NCBI RefSeq assembly: GCF_001619985.1
Contig: NW_017264196.1
Span: 1,054,001-1,118,000, forward strand
DNA: 64,000 nucleotides
Direction of reading: 5' to 3'
Origin: Xylona heveae TC161
Taxonomy: Eukaryota > Ascomycota > Xylonomycetes > Xylonales > Xylonaceae
Each line of letters opens with the position of its first letter. Position 1 is the first letter of the stretch. The translations under genes were made by a program, and so were the position numbers. The notes under the pieces were generated by a model. It saw nothing but the letters and a program-made list of their open reading frames with translations. It did no database searches and had not been told where the DNA came from. Positions 47,533-59,582 of this stretch are shown one piece after another.

Positions 47533-50500
47533 ATGCCGCGAATTATGAGGACCAGACTCCCCGCTAATTCCAAAGACGAATCCTCTGTTATGAATGAAGA
47601 CGATTCGAGGACAACTACTGCATCGCCGCCTCCTACGACTGCGCCGTCAACGCCGCCGGAAGATAATGGAGGTTTCAATCAGGAGAGAGATGACGATGTG
47701 GTCATGGAAGATAAGGAGGGTGACCAGGCCGCGCAGAATGGCGCGGCCGAGTCAAATGGAAGCGTTTTAAACGGAATCTCCAAAGCAGACAAATCTGATG
47801 TCGGCCATAATAAAGAAGCCTCACCATCTTCTGAAAATGAAGACTCAGAGTCTCGCGTGTCACGAACTATGCGAGGCGAAGAAGAGCGCATGAGGGTTGC
47901 AGGGGAGAAGGCGGAGGAAAAGCGCAGACAAAAGGCCGAGAAAGAGCGGCAGAAGGATATGGAGGACGGAGAGGAGAAAGTAGACGTCAAGTTTAAGCGG
48001 TTGGAGTATCTGCTCGGTCAGAGTAAGGTAAGTTTCCCTCTTCTCTTTTCCCGATTGGGGCTGAAGTATTGTCGATATCGAGAGCTAACTAGTCTGTCTG
48101 ATCAGATTTATGCTTCTATTCTGATGCAAAAGATGCAAAAGCAGGAAGATGATGCAATTGAACAAGCTCAGGGAGACAAGGAACGCGCCGCCAAGAGAGA
48201 AGCTGCCGCAGAGAAAGCAGCGGAGGCATCACAGCGAAAGATTACGCGTGCTGCCGCTGGTCGATCGTCGACGCCAGCACAAGGAACGCAGAAGAAAGAT
48301 GAGCTGACGTCCAAACGTCCCTCGACTCGAGCCAAGGCTAAGGGCAAGGCAGGCGGAGATTTGAAAATCTCACAATTTTTCAAAAAGGATGACCTCAAAG
48401 CTAAAGCTGGAAATGAATCGCTTGCTGAGGCCATGGAAGAAGCCGCTGAGGAGAACAGTGTCAAGCCTTCTGCTATCGGAATGCAGGATTTGCGCTCCGC
48501 TCGCCAGCCGGAGCTCGTTACAGGGGGAAACATGCGGACCTACCAACTTGAGGGACTTGATTGGCTCATTTCGTTATTCGAAAATGGTCTCAATGGAATT
48601 CTTGCCGACGAAATGGGCTTGGGAAAGACTGTTCAAACCATTGCCTTTTTGGCGTTTCTTAGAAGTAAAGGAGTGAATGCGCCCTTTCTTATTGCCGGAC
48701 CGTTGAGCACTTTGAGTAATTGGGTTGAGGAGTTTGCCAAATGGACACCTGATATTCCGGTCGTGCTATACCATGGGTCGAAGTCTGAACGAGAGGAAAT
48801 CCGACGCAAACAGCTTAAAGATCCCCGGAGTCCCCATTTCCCGGTCGTTTGCACATCTTACGAAATATGCATGAACGATCAGAAGTTTCTGTCAAAGTAT
48901 GCTTGGAAATTTATTATTATCGTAAGTGCTTACTGAATGTCTGTATTCTGAAGGGATTCGCAGCTAATGCCTCCGTGTTCTGCAGGACGAAGGGCATCGT
49001 ATCAAGAACCTCAATTGCCGCCTGATTCGAGAACTAAAATCCTACCACTCCGCCAACCGTCTACTCATTACAGGCACGCCCCTTCAGAACAATCTCTCCG
49101 AGTTATGGTCATTATTGAATTTTCTCATGCCGGATATCTTTGATGAGTTATCCTCGTTTGAGAGCTGGTTCGACTTCTCCGAACTCAAGAATAAGGAAGG
49201 GCACAAGCAGATTCTTGTTGGAGAGCGGAAATCCAGCTTGATTGCTTCTCTGCATGCAATTCTCAAGCCATTTCTGCTACGTCGGGTCAAGGCAGATGTC
49301 GAGTCTTCGCTTCCCAAGAAACGGGAATATATTCTCTACGCACCTCTAAGTGGCGCTCAGCGGGAATTATACCGCGAAATTCTCGAGGGAAATAGTAGAG
49401 CATATCTTGAGGAGAAGGCGGTGGAGCGAATTATGAGCAGCACCAACAACCCCAAAAGTATGAGAAGTCACAGTCTGAAGAGAAAAATTGACAGCAGCGT
49501 GTCGACCCCAAACAAGAGCGTCAAATCAAGCAGAGAGTCTTCCCCTTCCAGTGTGCGAACAACAAGGAGCGGAAACAAGAAGCATAGCTACAAAGAAATC
49601 AGCGACCGCGAATTCTTCAAGCAGCTTGATCAAGAAGAGAACGACGAGGAGGAGCCTGATTCGGAGGAGTTGGAAGAAATTGAGCGTTCAAAGACTATTG
49701 CCTTGGCCAGTATGTGTCCTTTTCTTTTTGCACATCCCTTTCTTTGCGTCCTTGCTCGTTCTTTCCTTTGAATAACCCCGGCCGAAATGCTAAAAACCTC
49801 ACAGAAAAGGAAATTGCTAGCAAGAAGTTGCAAAACCCCATCATGCAACTTCGTCTCGCATGCAATAGTCCCCACAATTTTTACTGGCCCTGGGAAAACG
49901 ATGCGGCTCCCGACTCCACTCTCATCAGTGAATCCGGAAAAATGCTCCTCCTGGAACGCCTTCTCCCTGCACTCTTTGCCAGGGGCCACAAAGTCCTCGT
50001 CTTCTCACAATTCAAAACCACTCTTAACATTATCGAAGATTGGGCTCGTCTTATCCATAGCTGGAATACCTGCCGTATTGACGGCGCCGTCAAACAAGAA
50101 GACCGTCGCGCCCAGATACATGCGTTCAACTCGAATCCCGGGTATAAGCTCTTCCTTTTAAGTACCCGTGCGGGAGGGTTAGGCATCAACCTTGCTGCCG
50201 CTGACACAGTCGTGCTTTTTGACTCGGATTGGAATCCACAGCAAGATCTACAAGCTCAGGATCGCGCACACCGGATTGGCCAGACACGCCCAGTTATAGT
50301 ATATCGCCTTGCAACCAAGGGCACGGTTGAGCAGACACTGCTCGAAAAAGCAGATGCGAAGCGCCGTCTCGAAAAGCTGGTTATTCAAAAGGGCAAATTT
50401 AAAAGCCTCAGCTCAGTCACACAGAACAAAGAAGATTTTGATGAATTACAGAGGGTTCTCATGCAGGATGATTTTGAAAAATACGAGCTGAGCCAAAATA

Positions 50501-50682
50501 CGACTGCGGAAGGGATCTTGAGCGATAGAGATTTGGAAATTCTTACGGATCGATCAGAGGAGGCGTACGAGCGTGCACAAAAGGGCGTGCAAGAAGAGAA
50601 GACTGGCGAGGGAACTGTATTCAAGACGGTGGAAACCAAGAAGGACGGTACTAATGGTATTCTGGATGAATTGAAGCGGTAG
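47533..50682 (+). CDS. SNF2-family chromatin remodeller, LSH/HELLS-like (MUS-30/Irc5)
   Basis: This nuclear DNA-dependent ATPase has its closest resemblance to the LSH group (human HELLS, Neurospora MUS-30, yeast Irc5), which acts in genome stability and, in animals and plants, DNA methylation. Four exons (47533-48027, 48106-48921, 48986-49709, 49805-50682) give 970 residues. The order is an acidic/basic disordered N terminus, a charged coiled-coil-like segment (about 110-160), then the ATPase. Motif I is DEMGLGKT (333-340). Motif II is DEGHRIKN (438-445), the DEGH form typical of this group. Next come TGTPLQNNLSELW and PFLLRRVKADVE. After a Ser-rich insertion comes the helicase C domain with LSTRAGGLGINL, SDWNPQQDLQAQDRAHRIGQ. 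Intron 1 (48028-48105) is 78 nt, has no stop and preserves frame. Confidence 0.94.
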
Positions 50683-52226
50683 ATCTTTGTGTGGGGATTG
50701 TCGAAGGTCGGCGTTTGGTGGTGAATTGTTATTTTTATCTTTGCGCGCATGTCTGTCAATTTCGAACCCCCTTTGTTTTCAAGGCATAGCATGTTTATGC
50801 ATAGCGGTATGTTTCGAACGGGTCTAATATTGATATCAAGCAGGACACTACGTTGGGAACATTTTCTCCTTTTCCATTCTCTCTTCTGGAATTAAGACGA
50901 TATCGCAAATCAGAAGAAATCACACATTACTGCATTCTTTTTTACAAAGTGTGGACTATGTAAGAAACCGAAGATATATACGAAGTAAAAATGTCTTCTG
51001 TACAGAGTCGTATGAAGTAAAATCGAGGCACAAATCGACGCCTACCCGAACCACTGTTCTGTAAACCGTATACGGAGGAGTCTAAACTAGCTTTGTGCCC
51101 TGCGGAAAGACCCACAGTAGTGGCGACCAAGATATGAGAGCTACGGATAAACGGCAGTTGGCGTGCGAGTATGATGGTACAAAATCCTGTACTGGAATGG
51201 AAGTTTCTGGGAAGTGCCGACAATCCTTACCGGAGTTCTCTGTACTCTCAAACAACCAGCTTGGTGGATGATGGTAGGTTTGACCCCTTATCCAACTAAG
51301 AATTGGCAGTAGTCAAGCCTACCGAGCTAGGGTACAGTTAGCCGCGGAAGGCTAACTTTATAGCTGGGTTGTCGGCGTCTCACAATGCTCTGTCAGTGGG
51401 GCGCGCTAGACGCTCCACCAGCTTAACCACTCCTGTCAAGGGATCGACACAACCACTATCCTGCCTGGTGTCCACGGAGAGCATACGGAGTATTTCGTTC
51501 TTGAGCAGACATACAGCTCCACTAGAGAAATTATATCGGTTATTGTGAGCCTAGCCTTTCACCGGACATAATTTAGCGGAAATTCTCTTTGAAAAGAGCT
51601 TCAAGCTCACATGGCAAGTCTTTCAACCTGGGGCCGGCCTGTGCAATGACCGCCTACTCCTTACTCTGTACGTAATTCTAACCAGAGTTTAGGGGATGCA
51701 ACATTCCCAGGGACAAGCTCCGTATGGCTGGGCTTCACGGTACTATACTAATCCACGTAGCCTTCCAATGAACTTGTTGCGGGCTCTACAGAAGTACTCA
51801 TAACCAGAATAGGGTCATATAACGCCACAATGTTGTGGAAACGCCATGACCAAGCTATCACGCTTCAAAATTGTTAGGTTTCTTTAGAGGTATTCTCCAC
51901 GGCAGTATGTAGCACTCTATACAGCAACATGGGCGGTGACCTGGGTCGCCGAGATATGAATGTTGTCTCTGATTCGTGACTATTCGAGCCCGCGGATTGA
52001 TCAAAGATATGGGACCTTTCAACGCTTTGGAAGAGCTAGTCAATATCGCTTGAATCTGTTGAATCATGCCAGTTTCAGCACAAGCACCTACTCCACCACG
52101 GCGTGCATTTCATTTCCCCTTTTAAGGGTCGTACCATTGAAAATTCCCTGACAAAGTCCTTTTCTTTTATGCGTCCTTGCAAATCAGCGAAACACAAAGT
52201 TACCGATCCGACAACCTTCAGAAACA
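50683..52226. other. Intergenic region with a perfect hairpin and a TACGGAGTA copy
   Basis: 1.5 kb without a supported gene. Contents are a perfect 8-bp-stem hairpin at 51336-51357 and TACGGAGTA at 51484-51492. A sequence near 51400-51440 faintly recalls a tRNA A box on the minus strand, but no cloverleaf can be built. Confidence 0.55.
51336..51357. repeat. Perfect hairpin AGTTAGCC / GGCTAACT
   Basis: The arms at 51336-51343 and 51350-51357 are exact reverse complements around a 6-base loop. The ends AGTTAG...CTAACT match those of the 84-bp element at 29739-29822, and CTAACTTTAT follows in both cases when oriented alike. Confidence 0.6.
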
Positions 52227-53104
52227 ATGTCTGTAGCACAAGAGAATTCAGAGAAGCCTACACTGGTTTTTATCCCAGGGGCCTGGCACACCCCCGAATA
52301 CTACAGCAATGTCATATCACAGCTGAAGGCAAGCGGATTCCCAGCAGTGGCATTACAGCTGCCCTCTGTCGGCGGGAACGATGCCGTTACTATGACAGAT
52401 GATGCATCATTCATTCAGCAAACAACGACCACACTAGTCGAAGAAGGAAAAGACGTTGTTCTAATCATGCACTCGTATGGTGGTATTCCTGGAACGGAGA
52501 GCGTAAAAGGGCTCTCTAAAAAGGAGAGGAATTCACACGGCAAAAAGGGCGGCATTTCGTCACTTGTTTACCTTTCTGCATTCATGATACCCACTGGAAA
52601 ATCCTTGGTGGACATGATTGGCGGTGTCTTCCCAGACTTTCTCCACCTCGATGTAAGTCGGACAACATTCCTCCATGGTGGTTCATCCCTTCTGCCGGGA
52701 AGATCGCAGATTCGAATCTGCCTTACCATGGCGCAACACTCTAACGTCGGATGAAATAGGGCACTCGCTGCACGCTGGCCGGGGACAAAGTCCCAGAAAT
52801 CATGTACAACGATCTCTCGGCTGAAGAGGCCAATTCATGGGCCGCAAAGGTCCAATATCATGCCGCATCCACCTTTGCTTCTCCTTTGACCCATGCCGGC
52901 TATCTCGATGTTCCAACCACCTACCTACTGTGCGAGCAGGACAATGCTATTCCGTTCCCTGCGCAGCAAGCTATGGTTGGCCTCCGTGGGGACGACATTA
53001 CCTTCCACGTGTGCAAGTCCAGTCACTCGCCAATGCTCAGCATGCCTGAGAAAGTGGTCGATGTGATTAGGGAAGCGGCAGGGAGCAGCATCTCTGTGCA
53101 CTAA
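52227..53104 (+). CDS. Alpha/beta hydrolase, small esterase-like
   Basis: This predicted cytosolic alpha/beta hydrolase of 256 residues comes from two exons (52227-52652, 52760-53104). The oxyanion region is LVFIPGAWHTPEYY. The nucleophile elbow is LIMHSYGGIPG, with serine in H-S-Y-G-G. The acid is probably the aspartate in LLCEQDNAIP. The catalytic histidine is in CKSSHSPMLSMPE. The pattern is close to plant methylesterase/hydroxynitrile-lyase-like and fungal AB-hydrolase-6 proteins. The intron (52653-52758 plus the acceptor base at 52759) joins LHLD to GTRCTLAGDKVPEIMY in frame. The intron carries an unusual symmetric structure, described separately. Substrate is unknown. Confidence 0.88.
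52673..52731 (+). other. Symmetric three-helix element inside the hydrolase intron
   Basis: Within the 107-nt intron, CCATGGT (52673-52679) can pair with ACCATGG (52725-52731). Between them lie CTTC/GAAG around a 6-base loop and a perfect 16-bp palindrome GCAGATTCGAATCTGC (52706-52721). The palindrome resembles a tRNA T arm (TTCGAAT loop), but no D arm or normal length is present. Confidence 0.45.
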
Positions 53105-55068
53105 GCAGGTCAAACTTCAAACAGTATATCAAAATGGGGCCTCTTTTCTGTTTTAGTAGTTATTATTATTTTCAGTTGTTGTCACCACTTTCACCACTTT
53201 CACCACATCCAGAGCAGCATCTGCAGCTCAATGATTCCATCAAATGAAATATTGATTTGATTTCGGTTACGAGCAATTTCCACTCGCTTGCAATGAGCAA
53301 CGATTGACCCATCGAGACCCAGCAAATTAGTAACGTTTGTTAGAGTGGACAATCAGTGGAGCGCCCCCGAACCCCTGACAAGAAACGACAAGAAGTTGGT
53401 TTAACCCCTTTGGCGAAGCTCCAGTGTGACAGGTCTCTAGCGCCGCCCCACTTCTTCACCGCCAAGCAAGTGGGCCGCCTACTTCGGCCCGCGCGCTTCC
53501 AACGGTTTTTCGAGTGCGAATCATGGTTGATCCGGGCAAATTCCGAACCAACGACACTGCTCGTCGGGGGGGCACTTTGGTGAGTTAAAACTCTAGAGAG
53601 AGAAGCCTGGGTCAGCACTCTAACTTCCATTGACCATTGAGTTTGTAACTATTAGATAACACTTTTATTAAAAATTCTTTCCTTCAATCGAGCCAGGCGC
53701 AATTCATTCGAATCTTGATTATTCCGCAAAAGATTTCTCTTTCTCTCTTCGAATGGTATAAAGTCGCCAAGTCAGGGAATCGAAATTGCGGCTAAACCCC
53801 ATTTGCAGCATTGTCCTCTCGCTTCGAAACCGAATCCTATATCACAGCATTTTATAACATGCACATGAGAATGCTACGAAAGGAGAGTGGCATACCTTTC
53901 CTGGCCGAGAAAAGGCCGCCAGACTTAGCCACCGCGACTACTACATACTAATGGCTGCTACGTTGCAGTCGGCTAGGCGATGATCATCTCTTATCAATCT
54001 ACCCAAACCTACGAATATTGCCAAGGAGAAGCAAAAAAGAGCCTTTTCTGAACCCGCTTTTGCGTACTACTTAACTTAGCACGCGGAAGAATTCCACTTG
54101 CCACATGCATGAACAACCGGCTAGTGTCCTCTTGTGCTCTCGAGCACACGGAATTGCTGCAACCTAGCCATGAATTTGGAATAGCCGGGGCCACTCTATT
54201 TACCCCTAAGTCTTTCCAACCGCCAAAATAGGCTCCATGTTCGAAAACTAGATTTGCTCTTGACCTCAACGGTGGGAATAAGAGTGTGAACTTATTCCAA
54301 TTGCCGGTTTCAACCCATGCTTTGCACGGAAAGAGATCTACAAAGAAAACACTTGGCATGCAGTGAACACCAGGAAACGTAACGCCGGGGATCTACAGAG
54401 GAAGTTTTTCGTCCAATAGCTTACCCATGGTATCCGTAGTGCCCGTCCGTACGGGAATTGGAACTCTTGATGGTTGGTTTTGGACTGGTTTCTCACTTCT
54501 TTTCTAGCTTAACAGTCTTTCGGATATGTTCCCAAGTCTGATAGCATGGTTCTGTGTCTCCGTTGAGAGGGAGGGTGGAGAGCGACGCAATAACCAAGAC
54601 CCCTCTTTTAGTATGGAAAAAGATCATCGTCGATGCGAGGTGACCCAGACCAGATGAATAAATACATTGGCCGGGTCTGCCTTGGACAATTCCTCCGCAT
54701 TTTTTCTCCCCCCTAAGCTTCTACACCAACAATCCGGTCTTTCGCTCGCTCAGACCACTTTCAATTTTCAATTTTGAATCCAATATAGGAAAATCCGATC
54801 TTCCGGCTTGTTTGCACTCAACGTTTTCATACCGAATCTCCACAAACCGTCAACTTATCGCTGCGTCTGAAGCTCAGAATAGTCGATCTCTGGGATCATT
54901 ACGATATTGAAGCGACTCAAAATACCAGTCAGCCGAGATCATACGAACCGGGGATCGAGAAGTTTAAGAGGAAATCTCGTCTACCTTATATTCGAGTTCC
55001 ATACCAATCAGGGATTATTTGTTGGAGAAGAACGCCTGTCTGCACGACAGCTACGCAAAAGTTAGACA
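53105..55068. other. Intergenic region upstream of the Pth11-like gene
   Basis: 2 kb with no supported gene. A 96-codon minus-strand frame at 53340-53630 resembles nothing. The last 300 bases are probably the leader of the next gene. Confidence 0.55.
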
Positions 55069-56742
55069 ATGGCATCGGGCCCGCCTCCTGGAATGGACAT
55101 TACCGAAGATTTCGGTCCTCATGTTGTTGCTGCTGTTATTGCATTGTTGGTGATTGCGACAATTTCGGTAGGGTTACGGTTTGGAACAAGATTTGCTGCG
55201 AAGCAACAACTAAAATGGGATGACTTGTTGATTGTTCTGGCTTTGGTACGTTCTGTTTCATTCATGTTTTTTTCCTTTACCCTTATTCTTGCTTGGTATT
55301 GTTGCGTATTGTGGCCATGATTGGACAGGATCGATATCAATCCTGTATTCATCAGCATTTGCCCATTGTTCAGTCATCCATGCTTTCTACACTTTGATTC
55401 AGCTCCGCAGCATCGAGTCGACAAGTCTAACAAGAAACACAGGCCTTTGCATTCGGAACCGGAATCCTGAGTATCCTTGGTGAGTCTGAAGCCTGGTGTG
55501 CAAACTGGATTTTAGAGCTTGATTAACCAACTGGAAAACACTTGCTGACGAGAAGAATAGCCTGTCACTACGGCATAGGCAAGCACATTTATAATCCAGC
55601 CGTCAATATCGAAAAAGTGCTCAAGGTACGGACTTTCCCTTGTATTAGCACGTATTATTCGAGTTCTGTCGATCCCAAGTCGTAAATTTAAATCACTAAT
55701 ACATCCTGTCCAGGTCCTATGGGCATACGAATTCCTCTATGGCGCTGTTATCCCTTCGACCAAAATGTCCATTATCATGTTCTACCACCGCATTTTCCCC
55801 GTCAAGAGCGTCACCATTACTCTTTCGATTTGCGCGTTCCTCGTAATTGGCTGGTGGATCGCCATTTGGGTGACGGCGATTGTGCAATGCATCCCGCACA
55901 GCTATTTCTGGGAACAGTACCTCAACCCCATGGCCAAGGGCCGCTGCATAAACACCTATGCGTTTTTCCTCGCGAACGGCGGACTCAGCGTTGTTACGGA
56001 TTTCATTATCCTTACCGTGCCCCTGCCGATGGTGTGGAAGCTCCAGATGCCAACGGCGCAGAAGCTCGCTGTCACGGGTATTTTCCTTCTCGGTGGATTG
56101 TACGTATTCATCATGTCTCTTTCCCCGCCTTCTTCCAGCTCTCCCATTTTCTTTCCCCTGTTCTTTCCTCACCTCGCTCGTCCTCTACCATTGTGTTAAC
56201 CGTCGAATAGTGTCTGCATAGCTGGCATCGTCCGCCTGCACTTCCTCTCACAAATGTACGTCACGCCGGACTTTACATGGAACATGGCACAGTCCTTCAT
56301 CTGGTCCTGCGTCGAGCCCTGCATTGGCATCGTCTGCGCCTGTCTCCCTACTTTGCGGCCTCTACTCCGTACTCTATTCCCTCGCCTCTTCAGCCGCGCG
56401 TCCGGTGGCAAAGGCTCGTCCGGCGATACTGGCGGCACAGGCGGCACTGGAAAATCCAACGGCGCGACTTCTGGCGATCGGGACAATTTTGTTCGTCTGC
56501 CCGGCAGCGGTGGAAACCGCAGGAGCCGCACCAAGAGTCTCAACCTTGCTGGCATGAGTACAACTACCGACGAATATGACGAGCGAGACGACGACGTCGA
56601 CAACGATGGTCTGGGAGCTGCTACAACAACACGCATCTATGCCGGGTCTGACTCGCACTCGATGTCCCAAGGAGTCGAAGACAACGAGAATAAGATTCCC
56701 ATGCACACCATCTCGACAAAGCGCGATTCGATTTACCGATAG
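55069..56742 (+). CDS. Pth11-like seven-span membrane protein (fungal rhodopsin-domain family)
   Basis: This fungal integral membrane protein belongs to the family that includes the extracellular part-lacking relatives of Pth11, often called GPCR-like. Five exons (55069-55245, 55443-55479, 55561-55625, 55714-56099, 56211-56742) give 398 residues. It starts PPPGMDITEDFGPHVVAAVIALLVIATISVGLRFGTRF and continues with the family marks KWDDLLIVLAL, FGTGILS, CHYGIGKHI, EFLYGAVIPSTKMSIIMFYHRIFP, CIPHSYFWEQY, GRCINTYAFFLANGGLSVVTDFIILTVPLPMVWKL and FLLGGFVCIAGIVRLHFL. Seven spans are apparent. No CFEM domain precedes them. The cytosolic tail of about 110 residues is Gly/Ser/Thr- and Asp-rich and disordered. 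Ligand and signalling partner are unknown. Confidence 0.92.
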
Positions 56743-58116
56743 ACTGAACTGCCAGATGGGACTCTATTGGGCGTTTCTCATAGCGGACACCCCAAAGGTT
56801 GCCTAAGGTCAATATCGAAATTCACACTCGCCGGGACCGTGGATATGTTTATATATTACGTTACTGTCCTGTGTATATTCTACCTGGCAGAGAAATAATT
56901 GGAGTTGGAGCAATGGAGTTTATCGGGCAATGTTCCTAGTTGGACTTTTTTTCCTTTTTGCCCACTGTGTTTTTTTCTTCTTCTCTTTCTTCTTTCCCCC
57001 CACTCGGGACCTTCTAGATACCATCGTACTATAACTCGTCATGTTTCATCTTTCGGTACACATTTATTCAATATATATTCAATAACAATTGAATCAATCA
57101 ATCGCTACATTTACATAATGGACGAATCGCGTGGACGTAATAAGCCAAGTTGGAACATCGCCTTTTCCCCTCTTTTCCCCTCCTTTTCTTTGGCTTTTAT
57201 TTTCCCCCACCTCTCCCCCCTCTTTTTCCCTCTCTATCTTTTATTTCGTTTTATTTTATTTTATTTTATTCTATCTTTGTGATCATGCAGAATATATACA
57301 AAGTAATGGTAGTGATATATACCGCAATGCAGCCTGGTAGTGCAACCTGGCGGTGTGGCTACAGCCTACCTACCTTACCTTACCTAGGTAGGTACCTAGT
57401 ACAGTCCTACTGTCCTACAAACCAGGAATACGGATATACGGATATACGGATATACGTAGAGTCTAGACGCGTTCACTGTTTACTGTTTACATTTTACTGG
57501 TTTATATTTACCATTTAACGTTTACGTTTTACGTCTTTTCTGCTGCTCTGCACCTCGTTGTACATTGCTGGGCCCTGGGCCCTAGGCCCTGGCGAAATCC
57601 CGTACACAGCTAACTCTGACACTCTGTACTGTACTGTACTGTACTGTGCTGTATGGTGCTGTGCTGTATTGTAAAGACAGTACCTTATTTACAGCTAAAT
57701 CAACCAGTCCGTAAGGCCTTTTTCAGGAGGATAAGAGGAAAGAGTAAATTTAAGGTTGATATTGAATTGATCATACGGGCAGCGGGCAGCAGCTAAGTTA
57801 TAAGAATGTGCTATAACTAGTAGTAAGAGGAAAGAGTAAATTCAGGGACAAAAGAAGAAAAAGTAACAATGAAAGTGAAAAAACAAAAAAAAAAAAAAAA
57901 TAAGAAAAGCGAAAAAAAGAAAGAACAAAGAAAAGAGAAGAAAGAAAATAAAGGAGAACAAGAAAAGAGATTCAGGAAAGTAGGATAGAAATGAAATTAA
58001 TAACAAAAAGGAAATAGAAAATAGAAAATAGAAATAGAATAGAATAAAATAATCTACTGGACTAAATAAAACTAATAAGTATAAACTACAAACTACAACT
58101 ACAACTACATGCTAAA
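56743..58116. repeat. Convergent intergenic region made largely of short tandem repeats
   Basis: The Pth11-like and End3 genes face each other here. From 57180 on there are T/C-rich tracts, CTTAC-type repeats ending in the palindrome TACCTAGGTA (57381-57390), three 8-bp CGGATATA units (57431-57454), GTTTAC variants (57475-57535), GGGCCCT repeats (57570-57592) and TGTAC/TGTGC pentamers (57625-57672). A purine-rich plus strand with A16 follows at 57820-58060. No gene is supported. Confidence 0.8.
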
Positions 58117-59582
58117 CTATCTCTGAGCCTTCAAATCGTCAATCTCTCTCCTCACTTGCTCCAAGACATCCTGTCTTGTTCTCAAATGCGACTCTAGCCC
58201 GTCGACCTGTTCGCGCACTGTGCCAATCTCGTCAGAAATCGCTTTCAGATTTGCGCCGGTTTTACTCTTCCCCTGGCCGTCGCGCAGCTCGCGCAGTTCT
58301 CGACGCTTGTGATCTAAAAGTTGCTCGAGTTCGCGCTTGACCAGGGCCGGTTTGGAGCGGTCCTCGCGGCGCCGGCCGCCACCATTGACGGCTTGGCGCG
58401 TGGCCGCTGCGTTTTCCGCCTTGTCAATCTTGTCCTGCAGGTCCGCGAGCTGTTTCTTGAGCCGCACCTCTTCCCACTCGGCGTCGGTCGATTTCGTCTG
58501 GCTAAAGTCTGTGCCGGTGGGCCGGTACGTGCTGCGGCCTCCGACGCCGAGGCGGGATAGGTACGTGTCGCCGAATTTGGCCTTGCGGCCTGTACTTGTG
58601 GAGTCGTCGTAGCCTGGTTTTTGGGAAGATGCAGTGGGAGTCGAGACCCGCTCGACGTTGTAGTCGATTTGGTTGCGCTCGAAACTGGCGCGCAGAGAGG
58701 CAGATACGGTGCGTGGAATCCGGAAGCCTTCGTGGCGGTGGTTCAGGATGTGGAGGAATGCGAGCGTGGCGTCTTTTGAAATGGTCGGCGACGCGGATGG
58801 GTTGATCAGGTTCCATGCAGAGCGGATGTCGGTGTCGGGGACGTCGAGAGAGGAGTACAGCGGTTCAAGGGAGTCGACTGCGATATGTTAGTACGAAAAG
58901 AGTGGTAAAAGGGCTGGATTGTGAGGTAGAGGAGGAGAAGAGAGGGGGGGAGGAATGGTGAACGTACAAGAAACTTCACCACGGCTGTCCTTGCTGGCCG
59001 TGTAGATTTCTTCGTACTTGGACTTGTCGCCCGGGCTCATGTACCAGTCGAATCCGTCCTTGAGGCCGGGAGTATCGTCCTCGTCGTCTTCTACTCGCTC
59101 GAACTGGGGCTGTCGGCCGGTCAGGGCGCGGTTTGCTTGGACGAGGTGGGCTTTCGACTCGGGCACAAGCCAGTCGGGGAGTTGTGGTGGGACGTCTCTG
59201 AGTTCCTGGCGAGGATATTAGCATTATCGTCCTTCTCCTTGCAAATTCCTAGTTGCGTGAGAGTGTAGAGGCGCCGTCAGAGACCCCCACACTCTATACA
59301 GCGAGTCAATTTAGCCACCAAAAGAAAACATGTACCCACCCCATTGACCAAGTCGAAAATTAATCTCATGGCAACACAGAATTCCTCAAAATCCAGGTTG
59401 CCGTCATTATCCACATCCGCTAGATCCCAGACCCGCTCCAGCTGATCGTCGCGCAGCTGCGAGTTCTTGAGCACCGAAGCGGCCTGCGTGCCATTAAGAT
59501 ACTTTCCGCCGTTGGATAGTGACGAAAAGATCTCCCAATATCGCTCCACCTCCCATTGTTCTATGCGTTTGGCGCCGGACAT
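58117..59582 (-). CDS. END3: End3, EH-domain endocytosis/actin regulator
   Basis: This component of the Pan1-Sla1-End3 complex organises cortical actin patches and endocytosis. Three exons (59582-59340, 59205-58968, 58877-58117) give 413 residues. The first EH domain begins [17 protein letters not shown] and contains the calcium-binding loop [13 protein letters not shown], then [13 protein letters not shown]. The linker has [15 protein letters not shown] and the block [16 protein letters not shown] second EH-like unit follows ([34 protein letters not shown]). After a Ser/Thr linker with the [20 protein letters not shown] block, the C terminus is a long coiled coil rich in Arg, Glu and Leu ending DDLKAQR. 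Length and order match fungal End3. The 3' end abuts a purine-rich low-complexity tract. Confidence 0.95.

Noticed and set aside
51395-51445. Second tRNA-A-box-like sequence on the minus strand
   Set aside because: No cloverleaf and no T-arm at the right distance; treated as chance similarity.
53340-53630. 96-codon minus-strand frame in the spacer after the hydrolase
   Set aside because: No recognisable family or conserved motif, and no flanking gene features.
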